Assembly (NCBI RefSeq): GCF_963259705.1
Contig: NC_081844.1
Coordinates: 103,132,671-103,196,670 of the forward strand
Direction: 5' to 3'
DNA from: Myotis daubentonii
Taxonomy: Eukaryota > Chordata > Mammalia > Chiroptera > Vespertilionidae
Length of the DNA: 64,000 nucleotides
Below the pieces are notes generated by a model, which was given only the letters and a program-made list of their open reading frames with translations, was not told where the DNA came from and did not search any database. The translations under genes and the position numbers were made by a program. Below are positions 1 to 11,954 of the stretch, in pieces. Numbering within the stretch: position 1 is the first letter of the stretch; every line of letters begins with the position of its first letter.

Positions 1-309
1 ATGTCTTGTTTGGTGTAAGACATTTTAGATGCATTCCCTTCAATATCCATCTCTTCCACACTGACCAAAGCTTTATGAAGAGAGTGTGGGATGTTTCCTG
101 GTTTAAATCCATGATGTGAGGACACCTGGGCTACCAGCCACCTCTCTTCCAACAGCCACGTTTGCGTCTGAATAGAAATGGGATTAATTGATGTATAAAG
201 AATCTAAATTACCAATATGATCTCTGAACCTCTGCCAGTGAGGTAGAAAGAGAGCTTGGGTGAATTCAAACCAGAATGATGTCACCCACAGAGTCTGTTG
301 TTAGATTCA
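1..309. other. Intronic sequence, nothing recognised
   Basis: AT-rich sequence with no repeat family or coding signal that I can name. Confidence 0.5.
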
Positions 310-329
310 GTCTACTTTTGAGTCCTAAT

Positions 330-480
330 AATGTTTCAAGCTTCATAATAATAACTTCCATGGTATTAGCTTGTTTATTTCTCCTGATAGCCATATAAAA
401 TTAGTGTTTTCACTGCCATTTTACAGATGAGGAAATTGGGGTCCTAGATGTGGTAAATATTTTCCCACATGGCCCCCACC
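330..480 (-). repeat. MIR-like SINE remnant
   Basis: The segment around tacagatgaggaaattggg, preceded by a tract resembling the MIR tail region, fits a decayed MIR core on the minus strand. Ends are blurred. Confidence 0.5.
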
Positions 481-510
481 TAAGTCTTGTAATTGGGAGG
501 TTTGGAGTTA

Positions 511-1560
511 ACTCTCAGGAGGGAGGCCCATGTTTCCTACCGTACCAAGCTGTCTCACCCACAACTGTCTCTTTACTGGCCCTTCTCTTTCTCTCAGACC
601 TTCTCAGGATATGAATGCATATATGTATGCATCTATAGAGACAGGAGGTATGGCTGTGAAGCAGAAAGATGCCAGAATAAAGCATTTGTGAACGTCTATC
701 TTAAAGCTCTATAATCATGCCTATTGTGTGGAGATACCTGTGTTTATATGCATGACCAACTGAGTGTGCTGACAGACGGTCCACGTCCTGGGTCTCCTTA
801 TTTCTGTTCTCTTATCTCCTGGATGTACCCTATGGAAAGGAAGCTTCATGTTAGCTCAGGGATCCAAAGATAGCAACTCTTCACATCGACACTTGAGTCA
901 TGTATTTGTCTTTATGCATATTCTTCATAGGTGAGCAGAGTCAGGTGCAGTTCTTGGCTCTGAGGCCCAGTTAGCTGAACACGGATGACAAGTGGGGTGC
1001 TGTTGCTGACACCCATGTTGGTGTCGTGGGGACCAGTTCTGATCCATTTCTGTCCATGAGCACCTGCCAGGAGCCATGCAGGCGCGTCAATAGGAAGCCT
1101 GTTGATGGGCCAAGCATTGTTTTTCTCGACAGGAGCATGCAGAGTGAGTGAGAATGTCCAACTGGCTGGTCTGACCTGTGAGCCAATTTTTCTCTCTCCT
1201 GGTGATAGCGTAAAAATGGTAAAATATTTAGAGTTCGTGATGGAGATTCACACTTCTTTCAACTCAAGCTAACCCAAGCACAGATCAAGTATTCATTAGA
1301 ACTCAGTACAAAGGACTGCACTGAGTGCATATGTCAGAAATGCAGAAAACTTTCCGCAGGTCTATATGTCAGCATGAAGTTGGGGGGCCACCAACTTAGA
1401 GGCACCAGAGAGCTTGAGGTTGTAGGACTCCTCACTTGTCGCCAGCTAGAAGCTAACATGGGCTTTAACTGAGATCAGACAAGAAGTCTCGTCCACGCAT
1501 TGGATTACAAATGTGTCTCCAGACCCTCATTCTGCCATGTCTTTCTTTGGGTAGAAAGAA
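511..1560. other. Intronic sequence, no gene or clear repeat
   Basis: Short open frames on both strands look random in composition and have no recognisable domain. Confidence 0.5.
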
Positions 1561-1564
1561 ATAA

Positions 1565-2275
1565 AAGTTACATGTCATTTCATACCCATCAGAATGGCTG
1601 AAATTAAGAATGGTGGAAATTAAAAAGATGGACGCCACCAACTGGCATGGCATAGAGCGCCTCCTATTCACCGGGTGGGGGGGGTGTAAATCGGCATAAT
1701 CACTTTGGGAAACAGTTTGGCATTTTCTTCTACAGTTAAGACCATACCCAGACATCCCAACCCTAAATGTTAACCCAAAAGAAATAAAAATACATGTCCA
1801 AGGTGGACTTGTGCGTGCATGTTAGCAGCAGCCTTGGTTCTCACTAACGACAAACTGGAAACAAACCAAATGTCCACGTGCAAGTGAATAGATGAGCAAG
1901 CACCAATGACATCAAACCATGAAATATTATTCAGTGATGCAAAGGAGTAAGCTATGGAGACACATGACAACATAGATGAGTCTCAAGGACATGATGCCGC
2001 ATTAAGGAAGTCAGATATAAAACAATGCATCCTATCACTCCCTTTATATACCTTCAGAACATGTAAAACGAACTGATGGTAAGAGAAATCATAAGTGTGA
2101 CCAGACGGGTGGGGGATTGCCTAGGAAAGGGAACTTTCTGGGACGATGGAAATACTAGTAGTCTATATTGTGGGAGACCTGAAAGTTCCCTGGGTGTAGA
2201 TGTTTATCAGACCTATTCAGACTGTATGCGTAAAAATTGTGTGTGTAAAGTTCACCTGAATTTTTAAAAAGGAGG
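1565..2275 (+). mobile_element. Old L1 fragment, 3' part
   Basis: Phrases typical of mammalian L1 ORF2-end/3' UTR are present in order: 'cataccca(t)cagaatggctg', 'gaaacagtttggca', 'aaccaaatgtccac', 'gaaatattattcagtgatg' and a distal 'aaaattgtgtgtgtaaa' tail. Many differences from each other family copy indicate great age. Confidence 0.8.
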
Positions 2276-3430
2276 GTGGAAGAAAGTGCATGTGGCTATA
2301 AAAGATGGTCTTGGTGATGGTAAATATATATCCTGTGTCTTGGCCATGTTAATGTCAATCTCTTCTCTGTGATTTGTGCCATTGTTTTACATGATGTTAG
2401 TTCCCATTGGGGGAAGCTGGATGAAGGCTACCTACTATCTCTCTGCATTATTCATACAACTGCCTGCCGATCTACAATGGTCTCAAACTTACGTTTCAAT
2501 GAAAACAAAACAGTGAGCATTTGGTATTAACAGCTTAGGGTTTGAATTTTGTCTTCTTGTAAATAACCCATTGTGTCTGTGTGTATATGTAAGTTTGCAT
2601 GTTTTATGGGAGAGAGAGAAAAAGAGGGGTATTGTGTTTTTAAATTTGTTTTGATTTTGATGTCTCCATTTTTTTTTTGATTTTCATTTTGTGCGATCCT
2701 GATTAAACATCCACTTCTTCAGTGAGGCTGACTTCATCAGTCGAAGCTCAACAATCTCTGTGTCACTCCCTACTTCTTCCCAATGGCTTATAATCCCACA
2801 TTGCCATGCAATGCAAGGAATCCCTTTCTTGAATGTTCCATTATTCCACTGACATTGTGGAACCAACAGCACCTGGGAGATATCTGTGCTGCTGAGTCAG
2901 GGAGATGTCAGCCCCGTGTGATTTGCACATCTCCCGGGCAGTGCGTAGTGCTAATGTAGACTTCTGGTTGCAGGGACACCAACTGGGTTTATGGCACTCC
3001 CTTGGGAGCCGTAATAACATAAATCAATTCCTATTTTTGCCATCCCATACAGAGGGCTTCCTCATGTGTGCTGCACGTAGGGAGGGCAGGAGCCTCCTTA
3101 AGCAGATAGCTTGCATTTGAGAAAAGCAAGGGATGCATGCAGTCGCAGAACCTAGTATTAGGGTGTTTTGTTTCTTTATTTAAATCCCCTGGGCAGGCTG
3201 CTCTGGCTTGGACAGAACTAAGAACGAGGGATTCACCAGCTGGGGCGAGGTTGCTGTTGCCTGCCCTGGCTTGCCTGGGCGGCAGGGCGCCTGCCTTGTG
3301 TCTCCATTGCTGGCCTGTCTCCTGGCACTGCCCACACTCTCTGGCCTGTGGATTCTGCCATAGCAGAGCCTCTACTACAGTAAGGCCGGTGTCCTCGGTT
3401 ACAAAGGCCAGTGGTTACCAAGGTGTGCTT
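2276..3430. other. Intronic sequence, no gene seen
   Basis: Mostly single-copy-looking. The 3180-3420 part is richer in GC and gives overlapping open frames on both strands, which is a composition effect. Confidence 0.5.
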
Positions 3431-3568
3431 TAGGAAGGCTACCTGCTTCTTTTGGCAAGGATATCAGCAACATCATCCGAATATGCCCAGTGATGTCCAG
3501 GAGGTGGGTTGATATTGTTTAATCTCATTTCGAAGAAAGGAAAGTCAATTAATCACAGCTAGACAGCT

Positions 3569-3682
3569 GCCTCCTCCTCCTCCTCTTTCTTTTTTCTTTA
3601 CCTCTGCTTTTTCCTCTTTTTCTTCTTTCTCCCCTCCTTGTCTTCTCCCTTCTTCCACCTGTTCCTTCGCCTCCTCCTTCTA
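3569..3682 (+). repeat. Polypyrimidine tract (CCT/TTC-rich)
   Basis: About 110 nt almost purely C and T, beginning ctcctcctcctcctctttc, then switching to purines at 3683. The purine partner strand could form triplex-type structure. Confidence 0.85.
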
Positions 3683-4280
3683 GAGGAGGAGACACAGGAA
3701 GAATCTAAGACAGGTATGGAAAACTATCTTTGTCTTTTCTCATTTGTTCTATGAGCATTTCCTTACCTTCTCTAAGAACCCTTTCAAATGCCTGTGGTTT
3801 CCACCTCCTTCTCACTCCAGCATCAGAACTTACCAGTTCTATCTCTCAGTCCCTCAGGACCCTGCGCCTTGATAAGGCCGGGGGTGACAATTAGATTAAT
3901 CCAATAACGTGAAGCTTTAACCTGTTTTGGAGGCATCTATTTCCTCTAGCTCCAGAAAGGAAATTCCTCATGTCACCCCAGGCACCATAGTAGAGTTGTG
4001 AGAACGAGATCTTTAGACAGATAGCTAGAGCTTCAGGAAATTTGATCATGGGAAGAGCAGCACAAGTAATTATTCGGTGATCATTGAAGGTGGGGTGCTA
4101 TGCCTGTATCTACCCCACAGGAGTGCCTAAGAGACACCAAATGTGTATTGGAAGAATGTGTGCAGAAGGGCAGACTTTTCTAAGAGCATCTGAGAAATGC
4201 CTCTGAGAGGCTGTGCGAGCCTGCCTTGATTGCCCATGAAATAGCTCTACTCTAGAAAATTCTCAGTCCATGCAAAAACA
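3683..4280. other. Intronic sequence, nothing recognised
   Basis: No coding potential or family-level repeat could be supported. Confidence 0.45.
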
Positions 4281-4493
4281 TACGCATCTTTGTCCTGTTA
4301 TCACAAGTAGACATTTTCAGAATACCCTGCACATTTCCATTTCAATCACTCCTCAAGTTCTATTCCAGTTTTCAGTCCCATCTACTAGCCTACAGACTCC
4401 TCAGGAATGGGGACTAAATCGTAGACATTACTCTGTTCTTAGCATCAAGCTCAGGCCCAGGTACAAACAGATGCTCCATAAATGTCTGTTGAT
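4281..4493 (+). mobile_element. L2 LINE 3' remnant
   Basis: The tail 'cataaatgtctgttga' and the upstream 'aggaatggggacta...' resemble the L2 3' end, which finishes in AATAAATRTYTGTTGA. A Ves SINE was inserted into it at 4494. Confidence 0.65.
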
Positions 4494-4694
4494 GGCCGGC
4501 CAGTGTGGCTCAGTTGTTGAGTGTTGACATATGAACCAGGAGGTCATGGCTCAAGTTGCTGACTCAATCCCCAGGGGGATGGGAGGGTACAGATGGCAGC
4601 CGATCAATGATTCTCTCTCATCATTGATGTTTCTATCTCTCTCTCCCTCTCCCTTCTTCTCTGAGATCAATAAAAATATATGTTTATAAAATAA
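4494..4694 (+). mobile_element. Ves SINE
   Basis: tRNA-derived head (ggccagtgtggctcagttg ... gaaccaggaggtcatggctc), the cagccgatcaatgattctct body, a ctctctccctctccc tract, and aatcaataaaaatata before an A/T-rich tail. A 15-bp target duplication, ataaatgtctgttga, flanks it at 4478-4492 and 4695-4709. Confidence 0.95.
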
Positions 4695-4709
4695 ATAAAT
4701 GTCTGTTGA

Positions 4710-5450
4710 ACCTCTTCAGCATGATTTCTGGTTCATTGTCAGGAAAGATTGCCCATAGATGGGTTGTCAAAGAAGTTGGGATCTGAGCCGGAAGGGGTCT
4801 GAGAGGTATTCTTATGTATCTTATTTCAGATCCCTTCAAATCCGTACACGGGAGAGTGGATTCCAATCAAGGTCAGCCACGGGCCATGAGCTAGAATAGA
4901 GAGTGACAAAGCTGGTGGGGGCAAGATTTATGAAACTTGCCTTTGTGGCTTGGGGCTCTGTCTTCCTGCAAGATAAGAGTGCTGTCCCTTAGACAGGAGT
5001 GGTAGTGAGCAGTTCAGCTCTGCCTCCCTGCCTTCTGTCCTCTTCACGCACCAGTTCTCAAGACAATAATGTTATCGTGCCAGAAAATACAGCCCAAAGC
5101 ATTACAGATGTCTGGTACGAGCGGAACCCATATTAATGGTTATTGCTTAAAGAAGAGGCATGCTCAGATCTCTTTACTGTGCTCTGGGGAAATACAATTT
5201 TTTACTTTCTTCCAGAGACCTAAAAAGATCAATTGGGTTTGGCCTTCTCAGATGGAGGAGGCTTTTTTAGAGGTAACCAAAATGACAAGCTCGCCATGAC
5301 CTGAGACACAGCCCACAAATACAGATTTCTTAACAATTAATTGTCATCAGGGCGCTGATAGGTGTGTAGTCACCCAATTTTCAGTTTGTTGGAGGAACGG
5401 ATAAGTTAGAGACACTCTGTGAAGAATGAATGAAAAGGTGTTTTTTGTTT
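4710..5450. other. Intronic sequence, no gene seen
   Basis: No repeat family or exon recognised between two SINEs. Confidence 0.45.
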
Positions 5451-5454
5451 GTTT

Positions 5455-5600
5455 TCATTTTTATTTTTATTGATTTTTAGAGAGAGAGGAAGGGAGAGAG
5501 AGAAAGAAACATTGATTTGTTGTCCCATTTATTTATGCAGTCATTGGTTGATTTTTGAATGTACCTTGACCAGGGATCAAACCCTCAACCTTAAAGAAAT
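5455..5600 (-). mobile_element. Ves SINE, partial
   Basis: Reverse-complement tail (ttttattgatttttagagag), agaaagaaacattgatttg and a decayed 'cttgaccagggatcaaaccc' box B region. The tRNA head is lost or too decayed. Confidence 0.85.
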
Positions 5601-5729
5601 ATTTTAGTGATTTGGCATGGACTCCAGCCTTGCTCCAAAAATCCTAATTTTTTAATGTTTGTTGACAATTGACTTATGGTTTAATTTTAATTACCTTAGC
5701 TTTTTTTTTTTCTTTCTTAAAAAAAAAAC

Positions 5730-5965
5730 CCAGCTGGCATGGCTCAGTGGTTGAGCATCAACCTATGAACCAGGAGGTCACAGTTCGATTCCCAGTCAGG
5801 GCACATGCTGAATTGTGGGCTCAATTTTCACTGGGGGGCATGCAGGAGACAGCCGATCAAATGTTCTCTCTCATCATTGAATTTATATCTCTCTCTCTCC
5901 CTCTCCCTTCCTCTCTGAAATCAATAAAAATACATTTTTTAAAATAATAATAAATAAATAAACAA
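5730..5965 (+). mobile_element. Ves SINE
   Basis: Head cagctggcatggctcagtgg, box B-like cagttcgattcccagtc, cagccgatcaaatgttctct, CT tract, atcaataaaaatac and a long A/T-rich tail. Confidence 0.93.
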
Positions 5966-7159
5966 AGATGCTTGGTTTTAAACAGCAAGTAGATTATTAC
6001 TAAAGCACACACAAAAACATTTTTTTAAGAAAGCATGATTTCTTTGTAAGATTTCATTTATTGAAGCAAACTGAAAATTCATTAAATGACATTGAGAATG
6101 GCTAGAAAAAAAGTTACCATTTTTGCTTTGGTAGAAAATGGCCAGTTTGAAACACTTCCTGAGAGATATGTGTATCCTATCTTACCTTTCCATACTGCTT
6201 ACAACTTGGCCGGTGCCTGCCTCAGCCGGGAGGCCTTATTTTCCTTTGTTTTCCACAAAAAAGGCAAAAGATCCCAAAGCAATCCAGCACCATTCTGACC
6301 ATGCCTTACACCACATGCTCTGGAAATAAAACAGCCCCTTCGGCCCCTTGAAAAGCATAGCCATCTGTAATCCGTCCAGCTCCCTGCTAGCCAGACCGTC
6401 CCTAGCGAGAGACACTTTTAAATTGCTTGCCTTTGATGAAAATGAACCCGCTATCCGTGAAGCATCTCTAAGAAAATAAAGTCGGGCCTGATTCCTGCTA
6501 TGCAAACAGATATATACAGTAACTCCCTGAATCAGCTTTTTCTCGCCTAAAATGGAGCTGCCGCCGTTTATTATGATGTCAGAGGGCGAATGTGGACGAG
6601 AATGCACTTCTGATCATTAAGATCCTATCAGGTTTGCAAAGCTTCATTCCTACGAGGAGATGAAAGTTCCCTGCTGGTGTAGACACGGATGCTGGTGAAC
6701 TTAGCTGCAGAATGGTCATGGAAGTGTAGGGATGAGTTTTAAATGACTTCCTGCACAAATGTGCCCATAATGCCAGAAGAGAGAGCACCCCGATCCCATA
6801 AAAAAAATCCCATTTAAAAAACAAAGCAAAATACGAAGCATCTCTCAGAACAGGCAGGTGGTGGCTCATACGTTCCCGGGGTGGAGAATGAGCTTCTTGC
6901 TTTTAAAAAGCAATTGATTTTATAGGGAAACGTGTCAAGAGCCCTGGTTTTCAAAATGATTCTGTTCGTTGAGTGTTGGGAAATCATACATACTGCTAAT
7001 TGCCTGGGAAATAGCTGGATTATTTAACTTGGGTTTCCAGCCGTGGTTGGAAGGAAGCGCCTGGGCCTTTCTGCCTTTCCCATCACAGATGAATAGCTAT
7101 TTCGAGGCTGCGTCTGACTTAACTCTTCCAGGGGTGAAATCTGCATCCCCTCACGTTGT
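5966..7159. other. Repeat-free intronic block, candidate conserved element
   Basis: No repeat is seen. Part 6060-6610 retains several CpGs, has ctatgcaaaca (octamer-like), taatccgtcc and tttattatgatgtca motifs and stays open for 123 codons on the minus strand. This pattern is what conserved intronic enhancers often look like; conservation could not be tested here. Confidence 0.4.
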
Positions 7160-7167
7160 GTCTAGGG

Positions 7168-7379
7168 CAGTGGTTCTCAACCTTCTGGCCCTTTAAATAC
7201 AGTTCCTCATGTTGTGACCCAACCATAAAATTATTTTCGTTGCTACTTCATAACTGTAATGTTGCTAATGTTATGAATCATAATGTAAATATCTGATATG
7301 CAGGATGGTCTTGGGCAACCCCTGTGAAAGGGTCGTTTGACCGCCAAAGGGGTCGCGACCCAAAGGTTGAGAACCGCTG
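7168..7379. mobile_element. hAT miniature transposon (family 1)
   Basis: Terminal inverted repeats cagtggttctcaacc and ggttgagaaccgctg, with an internal cataaaattattttcgttgc and gtcgcgaccca. Target duplication gtctaggg / gtctagga (8 bp, one mismatch) at 7160-7167 and 7380-7387. 212 bp, no transposase. A second copy lies at 42442. Confidence 0.93.
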
Positions 7380-7387
7380 GTCTAGGA

Positions 7388-8037
7388 CATCAGCTACCAT
7401 GTTTTTCAGTTCAAACTCCATGAGTGTCCTAAAATAGCAGTGTGACATGTCTGTTTCAATGAAGCCCAAATAGTAGATGAGATATAAAATACCAGAGAAG
7501 AAACATGTTTCCTGATTTTACCAGCATCCATGCTGAGCTGCCTAGGTGAGCAGGTTCAGGTAGGGTGCTGAGTGTCCATGGGGAGGGGCCAGGAGGGTGT
7601 TAACATCCATGAGGGGTCATCTTTTGGACATTTAGCAGCTTGTCCCTTGCCCTAATTTCATAGCTGAATGTCTCAATCATGTTTAGATTGACTGGAGGTA
7701 ATGTGGAACCTGAGAAAGGAAATTTGCTTTTGTGTTTTATTTTTTTTCCTCAGTTGTTTCTCCGAGGCATGAATGTGAATGTGCCTCATGTAGAGAATCT
7801 GTGTTTGCTTGCTGTATCGGTCCAGTGGAATGAGCCAGAACCCTAGTCTGTGATCAAAGTTAATTGAACCTACCAGTTATGCCTGTTTGTTTCATCAGCC
7901 AGTCATTCAAACAAATGTCACATGCATACAATAAGCAAATGCACCTATGCATGTAAGAGGAAGTAGACCCTAATAAATGTAAAATAAGACCACTCATGCA
8001 CCTCTTCCGCCAGGAAGCCTTCCCTCCTCCGCTAGGC
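7388..8037. other. Intronic sequence, no gene seen
   Basis: No exon or nameable repeat. Confidence 0.45.
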
Positions 8038-8217
8038 CAGGGGTCAGCAAATTTTTCCTGTGAATGTCCAGAAAGTAAATATTTTTGGCTTCACCTCTGA
8101 GCCACCTATGATCTCTGTGACATAGTCTTTTTTGCTTTTACTACCCTTCAAAAATGTGCAAAGCCTTCGTACTTCAGGAGCTAAATATGGTTTGTGGCCA
8201 TAGTGTGCCAACCCCAA
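8038..8217. mobile_element. Older hAT-type (MER/Charlie-like) DNA transposon remnant
   Basis: Left end caggggtcagcaaatttttc and right end gtgtgccaacccc are decayed inverted ends of the widespread mammalian 'caggggtcagcaaac' hAT group. Internal agtaaatatttttggctt is also typical. No clear target duplication. Confidence 0.75.
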
Positions 8218-9090
8218 GGCCAAGGCACGTGGCCCTTGTTTCATCCCCCCTTAGCAGCCTCCACATTGTATAGAAAAGAGCTAAACTGTGAATCCTCAGA
8301 GACGAGTCCTTGGAACTTTGCAGGCCTCAGCCCTGGCTTGTGTTCATTTTCCAAATATCTAGTGACCTCCACCCTCCAGTTTCATATTCCGCCTGGGAAA
8401 ACAAGGTCTACACAGAAACTGGTGATGCAACAATTTGGAACACAGTGGGTGTCCTTGACAGGCCCTGGCAACTTGGGCTTTCCGGAATATAACCCCAAGT
8501 TGAAAAACAAGTGTTTACAATGCCTTCTTCATCCTCAAATTAGCTCTAAGGGAGACCTAGCTCTGAGGTTCATTAGTTCCTTATCTGGGGTCTTATTTGT
8601 TCTCATTTAACATGCAACTTTTAATCAATAGAATCGCTTTGTGAAAATCAGAACTGAAGAGATGGACAGCAACAGAGAAGGGGAGCGGGTGGTGATGGTG
8701 CAGAGCAGAGCAGCAGGCCCAGGAGCAGCCCTGAGATTGACACCTGCCAGCCTGGCCTCGGGGAAGGAGACGGAGTAAATGAAGAGAGATGCCAAGCTAG
8801 ATGAGTGCAGAGCACAATTATGTTTGCTCTTAATAGGTTTTCAGTCATCAATTAAATGTTGAATTATGCTCATTATGCTCTCTTTAAAAATGCAGCCAAA
8901 TTTAGCTTCCAATTTCAAAGTATTAGATCTACATACACATCATGGTTAAAATTCAAATATGCAGGCACTTGCAGACAGTCAGTTTTGCTTATCTGCAAAG
9001 TTCACTCATTTGGACCCCCTCACATATGAATAATATGGGATGGAAGACACCTTGGCCACCCACCTAGCATGAAGAGCAAGAGCGATGAGC
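8218..9090. other. Intronic sequence, nothing recognised
   Basis: No gene or repeat supported; a 138-codon frame at 8194-8610 has random composition. Confidence 0.45.
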
Positions 9091-9099
9091 TCAGAGGGC

Positions 9100-9355
9100 C
9101 TGAGCCGGTCCTCCCCTTCCAGCTATGTGAACCAAGCCAGGTCCCTTTACCTCTCTGAACCTCAGTCTCCTCATCTGTTTAATGGGTACCTTCCCTTAGG
9201 GTCCTAGGAGGGCTAGGTAAGATTATCTTGCTTAGATAGTCATATTATTCTGTGATCAGTAAGTAAGCATATTATTATATGTTATTCTGTGGTAAGTTAA
9301 GTCAAGTTCTTAACACAGAACCTGGCACAAAATGAGTGCTTAAATAAGCTAGCTA
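9100..9355 (+). mobile_element. MIR SINE
   Basis: Core 'ccctttacctctctgaacctc', 'tcctcatctgtttaatggg' and the distal 'cacagaacctggcacaaaat' match the order of MIR. Confidence 0.85.
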
Positions 9356-11310
9356 CTGGTATTACCATCCTTGTCAGCACTGTTTATGATAGAGTGTGAA
9401 AATGAGTTCGGCACCCACACAGCACTGAAGGACACTGCGGAAAGGGTGAATGCGGGGAACACACCTGAGGCTGCACCTTGTAGGAGGTGCTCCTTGACCT
9501 GCAGCTCTTAGCCCAGTTCTAGAAGCCAGGCCAGGAGTGAGACAGATTCCCCTGGAACACATGCCACCCCCGGACCACTCTGCTTGGTTAGGTTGGGAAA
9601 GGCTGTTTTCTAGTAAAAATCTGCCCACGTAATACTACTACATCCAATTGTCCTATATTCTCCCTAATATTTTGAATTCCTGGCGCCCTATCACATTGTT
9701 TTATTCCTAAACAGTGGGAGGAGGAAGGGAGCGTGGGAGTGAAGAGTAACGATTGCGTCTACTTACCTCAGCAACCCAGACCCCTCCTCGGGGAAGAGGA
9801 AAGATGTCCATTTTTTCTCCTGAAATTTTCTTTCAAACTGTTCAGCTTCACACTACACTCCATTTTATTAGCTGAGTGTGACTCAGGGAGGTGCAGACAT
9901 GCCCCCTGGGCCGTCGCCTTTACCAGCAAGGACCTGAAAGGCCTGCCCCCTTCTGGGAAACACATCCAGCCACTGATGTAACACAGAGAAAGGGCTGCTG
10001 TTGAGGGAGACACCGGGACGAGGGAATTTGGCTGGAGCAACAGGAAACGTCGGGAGCCTGTGGGCAGTCACCAGACTGACAGTGTGATCCCTGGGAGGTA
10101 GCTCTGGCCGCTCTGACCGGGGCTTGCCCACCTGGCTGCCCCTGTCCGCCCTTCCCCAAGGCTGTCCCCATTCATTGGGGACACCGTGCCCACATCGGTG
10201 CCGCCCGTGTGGCCAAGGCTCTCCAAGCCCAGTGTCTGTGTCCTTGGCCACACAGGCAGCTATTGCAGCAGCTGACCTTGGAGCCTTGGTGTTCCACGCG
10301 ATCCACTGGGCGTCTGTGTGGACGGCTCTGCCCTTGAATCATCCAGGTAGGCAGAACGATGGGCTTTTTATTGACTTTCCCTGAGACTGGAAGTGAAGGA
10401 AAGGGGTGGGGAATAGCAAAACAATAGATGGCATGTTCTCTGTGTCCTCATGAGTGATGGTGGGAACAGTCAGAACACCTAGGGACAAGGATGGAGCCAG
10501 GGAGAGAGGGGGCCGGGAAGGGGAGGGGAAAGCAGACGTGCATCCTGAGTTGTTGGTCAGCGCCTGCGGTCCCCCGGTCGAGTTCTTTGCCCTGTCCCCT
10601 TCCTGGGACAAGCCCTTGGAAGCCACAAGGACAGCGTCGTTTTCCCTCCCTCCCTCTCCTTTCTGCTAGTTGCCAGCACATCAGCGAGGAGCCTCTGGGC
10701 TCTAAGGACAGGACCGCTGCGGCTCCCAGGTGCGGGCGCTGCACAGGCAGCTGTGCTAATCACCACACCTGTGTCCCGGGTTAAGCGTTGCTATTGGAGA
10801 TCTTTCTATCCCTTTCCATTCATTCATCCGTTTACCAGCAAGCGGGTGTTGCTGCTTCCCCACCCCTTCGTGTGACAGACCCTGGACCCGGGGCTCAGCC
10901 CCTCATGCTGGGGGACAAGGCCAGTAAGGAGCAGCGTGTGGGCAAATCCCACCTGTGTGTGGTACCCGGAGGCCCTGAGAGAGAGAGGAGTGAGTGCCAC
11001 CTGCAGGGGAGGCGCGTGGTCAGGCAGGTATTTCGGGAGGATGTGCAATGTGAAAGGTGAGAAGGCGTGTGCCAGGTGCTGGCATTCACAACACAGGGGC
11101 CAGAACAAGCCAAGGCATCCTCGTCGGCTCCACCAGTCGCCAGGCCTGTGCTCAGCGCTGCTGGCCGTCCTTGCATCCCTGCAAGTGCTTTTCCTATAAA
11201 CCCAGGGCAGCTGGGAGGACTGTCTCCGTTTCTCCACTCATGCCCAGATCTCTACCTGACCTGCTTGCTGCTCTGTGAGTGACCTTAGCCGTGCCTTCTA
11301 AATACTTCGT
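9356..11310. other. GC-rich intronic block
   Basis: About 9.9-11.28 kb is visibly GC-rich with moderate CpG. This produces many overlapping open frames on both strands (up to 137 codons), none with a recognisable domain or splice structure. An old L2-type tail may lie near 10810-10960. An intronic CpG-rich regulatory region is possible but unproved. Confidence 0.4.
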
Positions 11311-11317
11311 AAACTTT

Positions 11318-11345
11318 GTTTCTTCTATGTTTTTATTTATTGTTG

Positions 11346-11394
<49 letters not shown>

Positions 11395-11507
11395 AGATTT
11401 CTTGTGCCACATATTTATGTGTTCATTGGTTGATTCTTGTATGTGCCTTGATCTGGGATCGATCCTGTAGGCACCACCCTCTAACCAACTGAGCTACCCG
11501 GCCAGGA
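11318..11507 (-). mobile_element. Ves SINE with expanded (GA)n
   Basis: Reverse orientation: tail, (GA)n at 11345-11391, gtgttcattggttgattctt, then ggatcgatcctgtaggcacc and the head ccaactgagctacccggcca. It belongs to the 'GTTGGAGC/AACCAACTGAGC' head type. Confidence 0.93.
11345..11391. repeat. (GA)n microsatellite
   Basis: About 23 near-perfect GA units inside the SINE's CT-rich segment. Confidence 0.97.
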
Positions 11508-11519
11508 CCCATTTCTTCT

Positions 11520-11950
11520 TTTATTATGTTGCACTTTTTCACTCCCAGCATCGACCCCTTCTGCTGTTGGAAATTTCACAAGACAAACAGAAGTTTCTCT
11601 TCCTGGGTAGCAATCTCCATTCATGAAAAATGGCCTCGCGTGCAGTCAGGAAGCAGAGCGGGTTGCGAAGCTCCGTAATTTGTTTCCCATCAACTAATAA
11701 TCTTATTGGGATGAATAATGTAGCGGCGTTAATGCTGCCACGAGGTTATGGATGGCGCTGAGTGTCAGGAGGGAAGCCGGCAGCTCGGGTGGCAAAGCCG
11801 TTCCTGCTCCTTTCTCACGGCATCGCTTCTTAAGCACCTTGCACAGATACCTGAGCTTTAGCAAATGATATGCAAATGATCGGAAATACAAAAGCTATTA
11901 GCCATGTGCTGATGGGATTTTTACACAGAGGTTGGTCCCATTTTGGGTGT
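11520..11950. other. Repeat-free block, candidate conserved element
   Basis: Contains tccgtaatttgtttccc, actaataatcttattggg, gaataatgtagcggcgttaa and several CpGs. Homeodomain-type TAAT cores are clustered. Conservation is inferred, not seen. Confidence 0.4.
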
Positions 11951-11954
11951 TCTT

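Noticed and set aside
4494..4570. tRNA gene (and similar heads in the other SINEs)
   Set aside because: The tRNA-like parts are SINE heads with decayed cloverleafs and SINE bodies attached.
10339..11282. Many frames of 70-137 codons
   Set aside because: GC-rich composition lowers stop frequency on both strands; no frame stands out.
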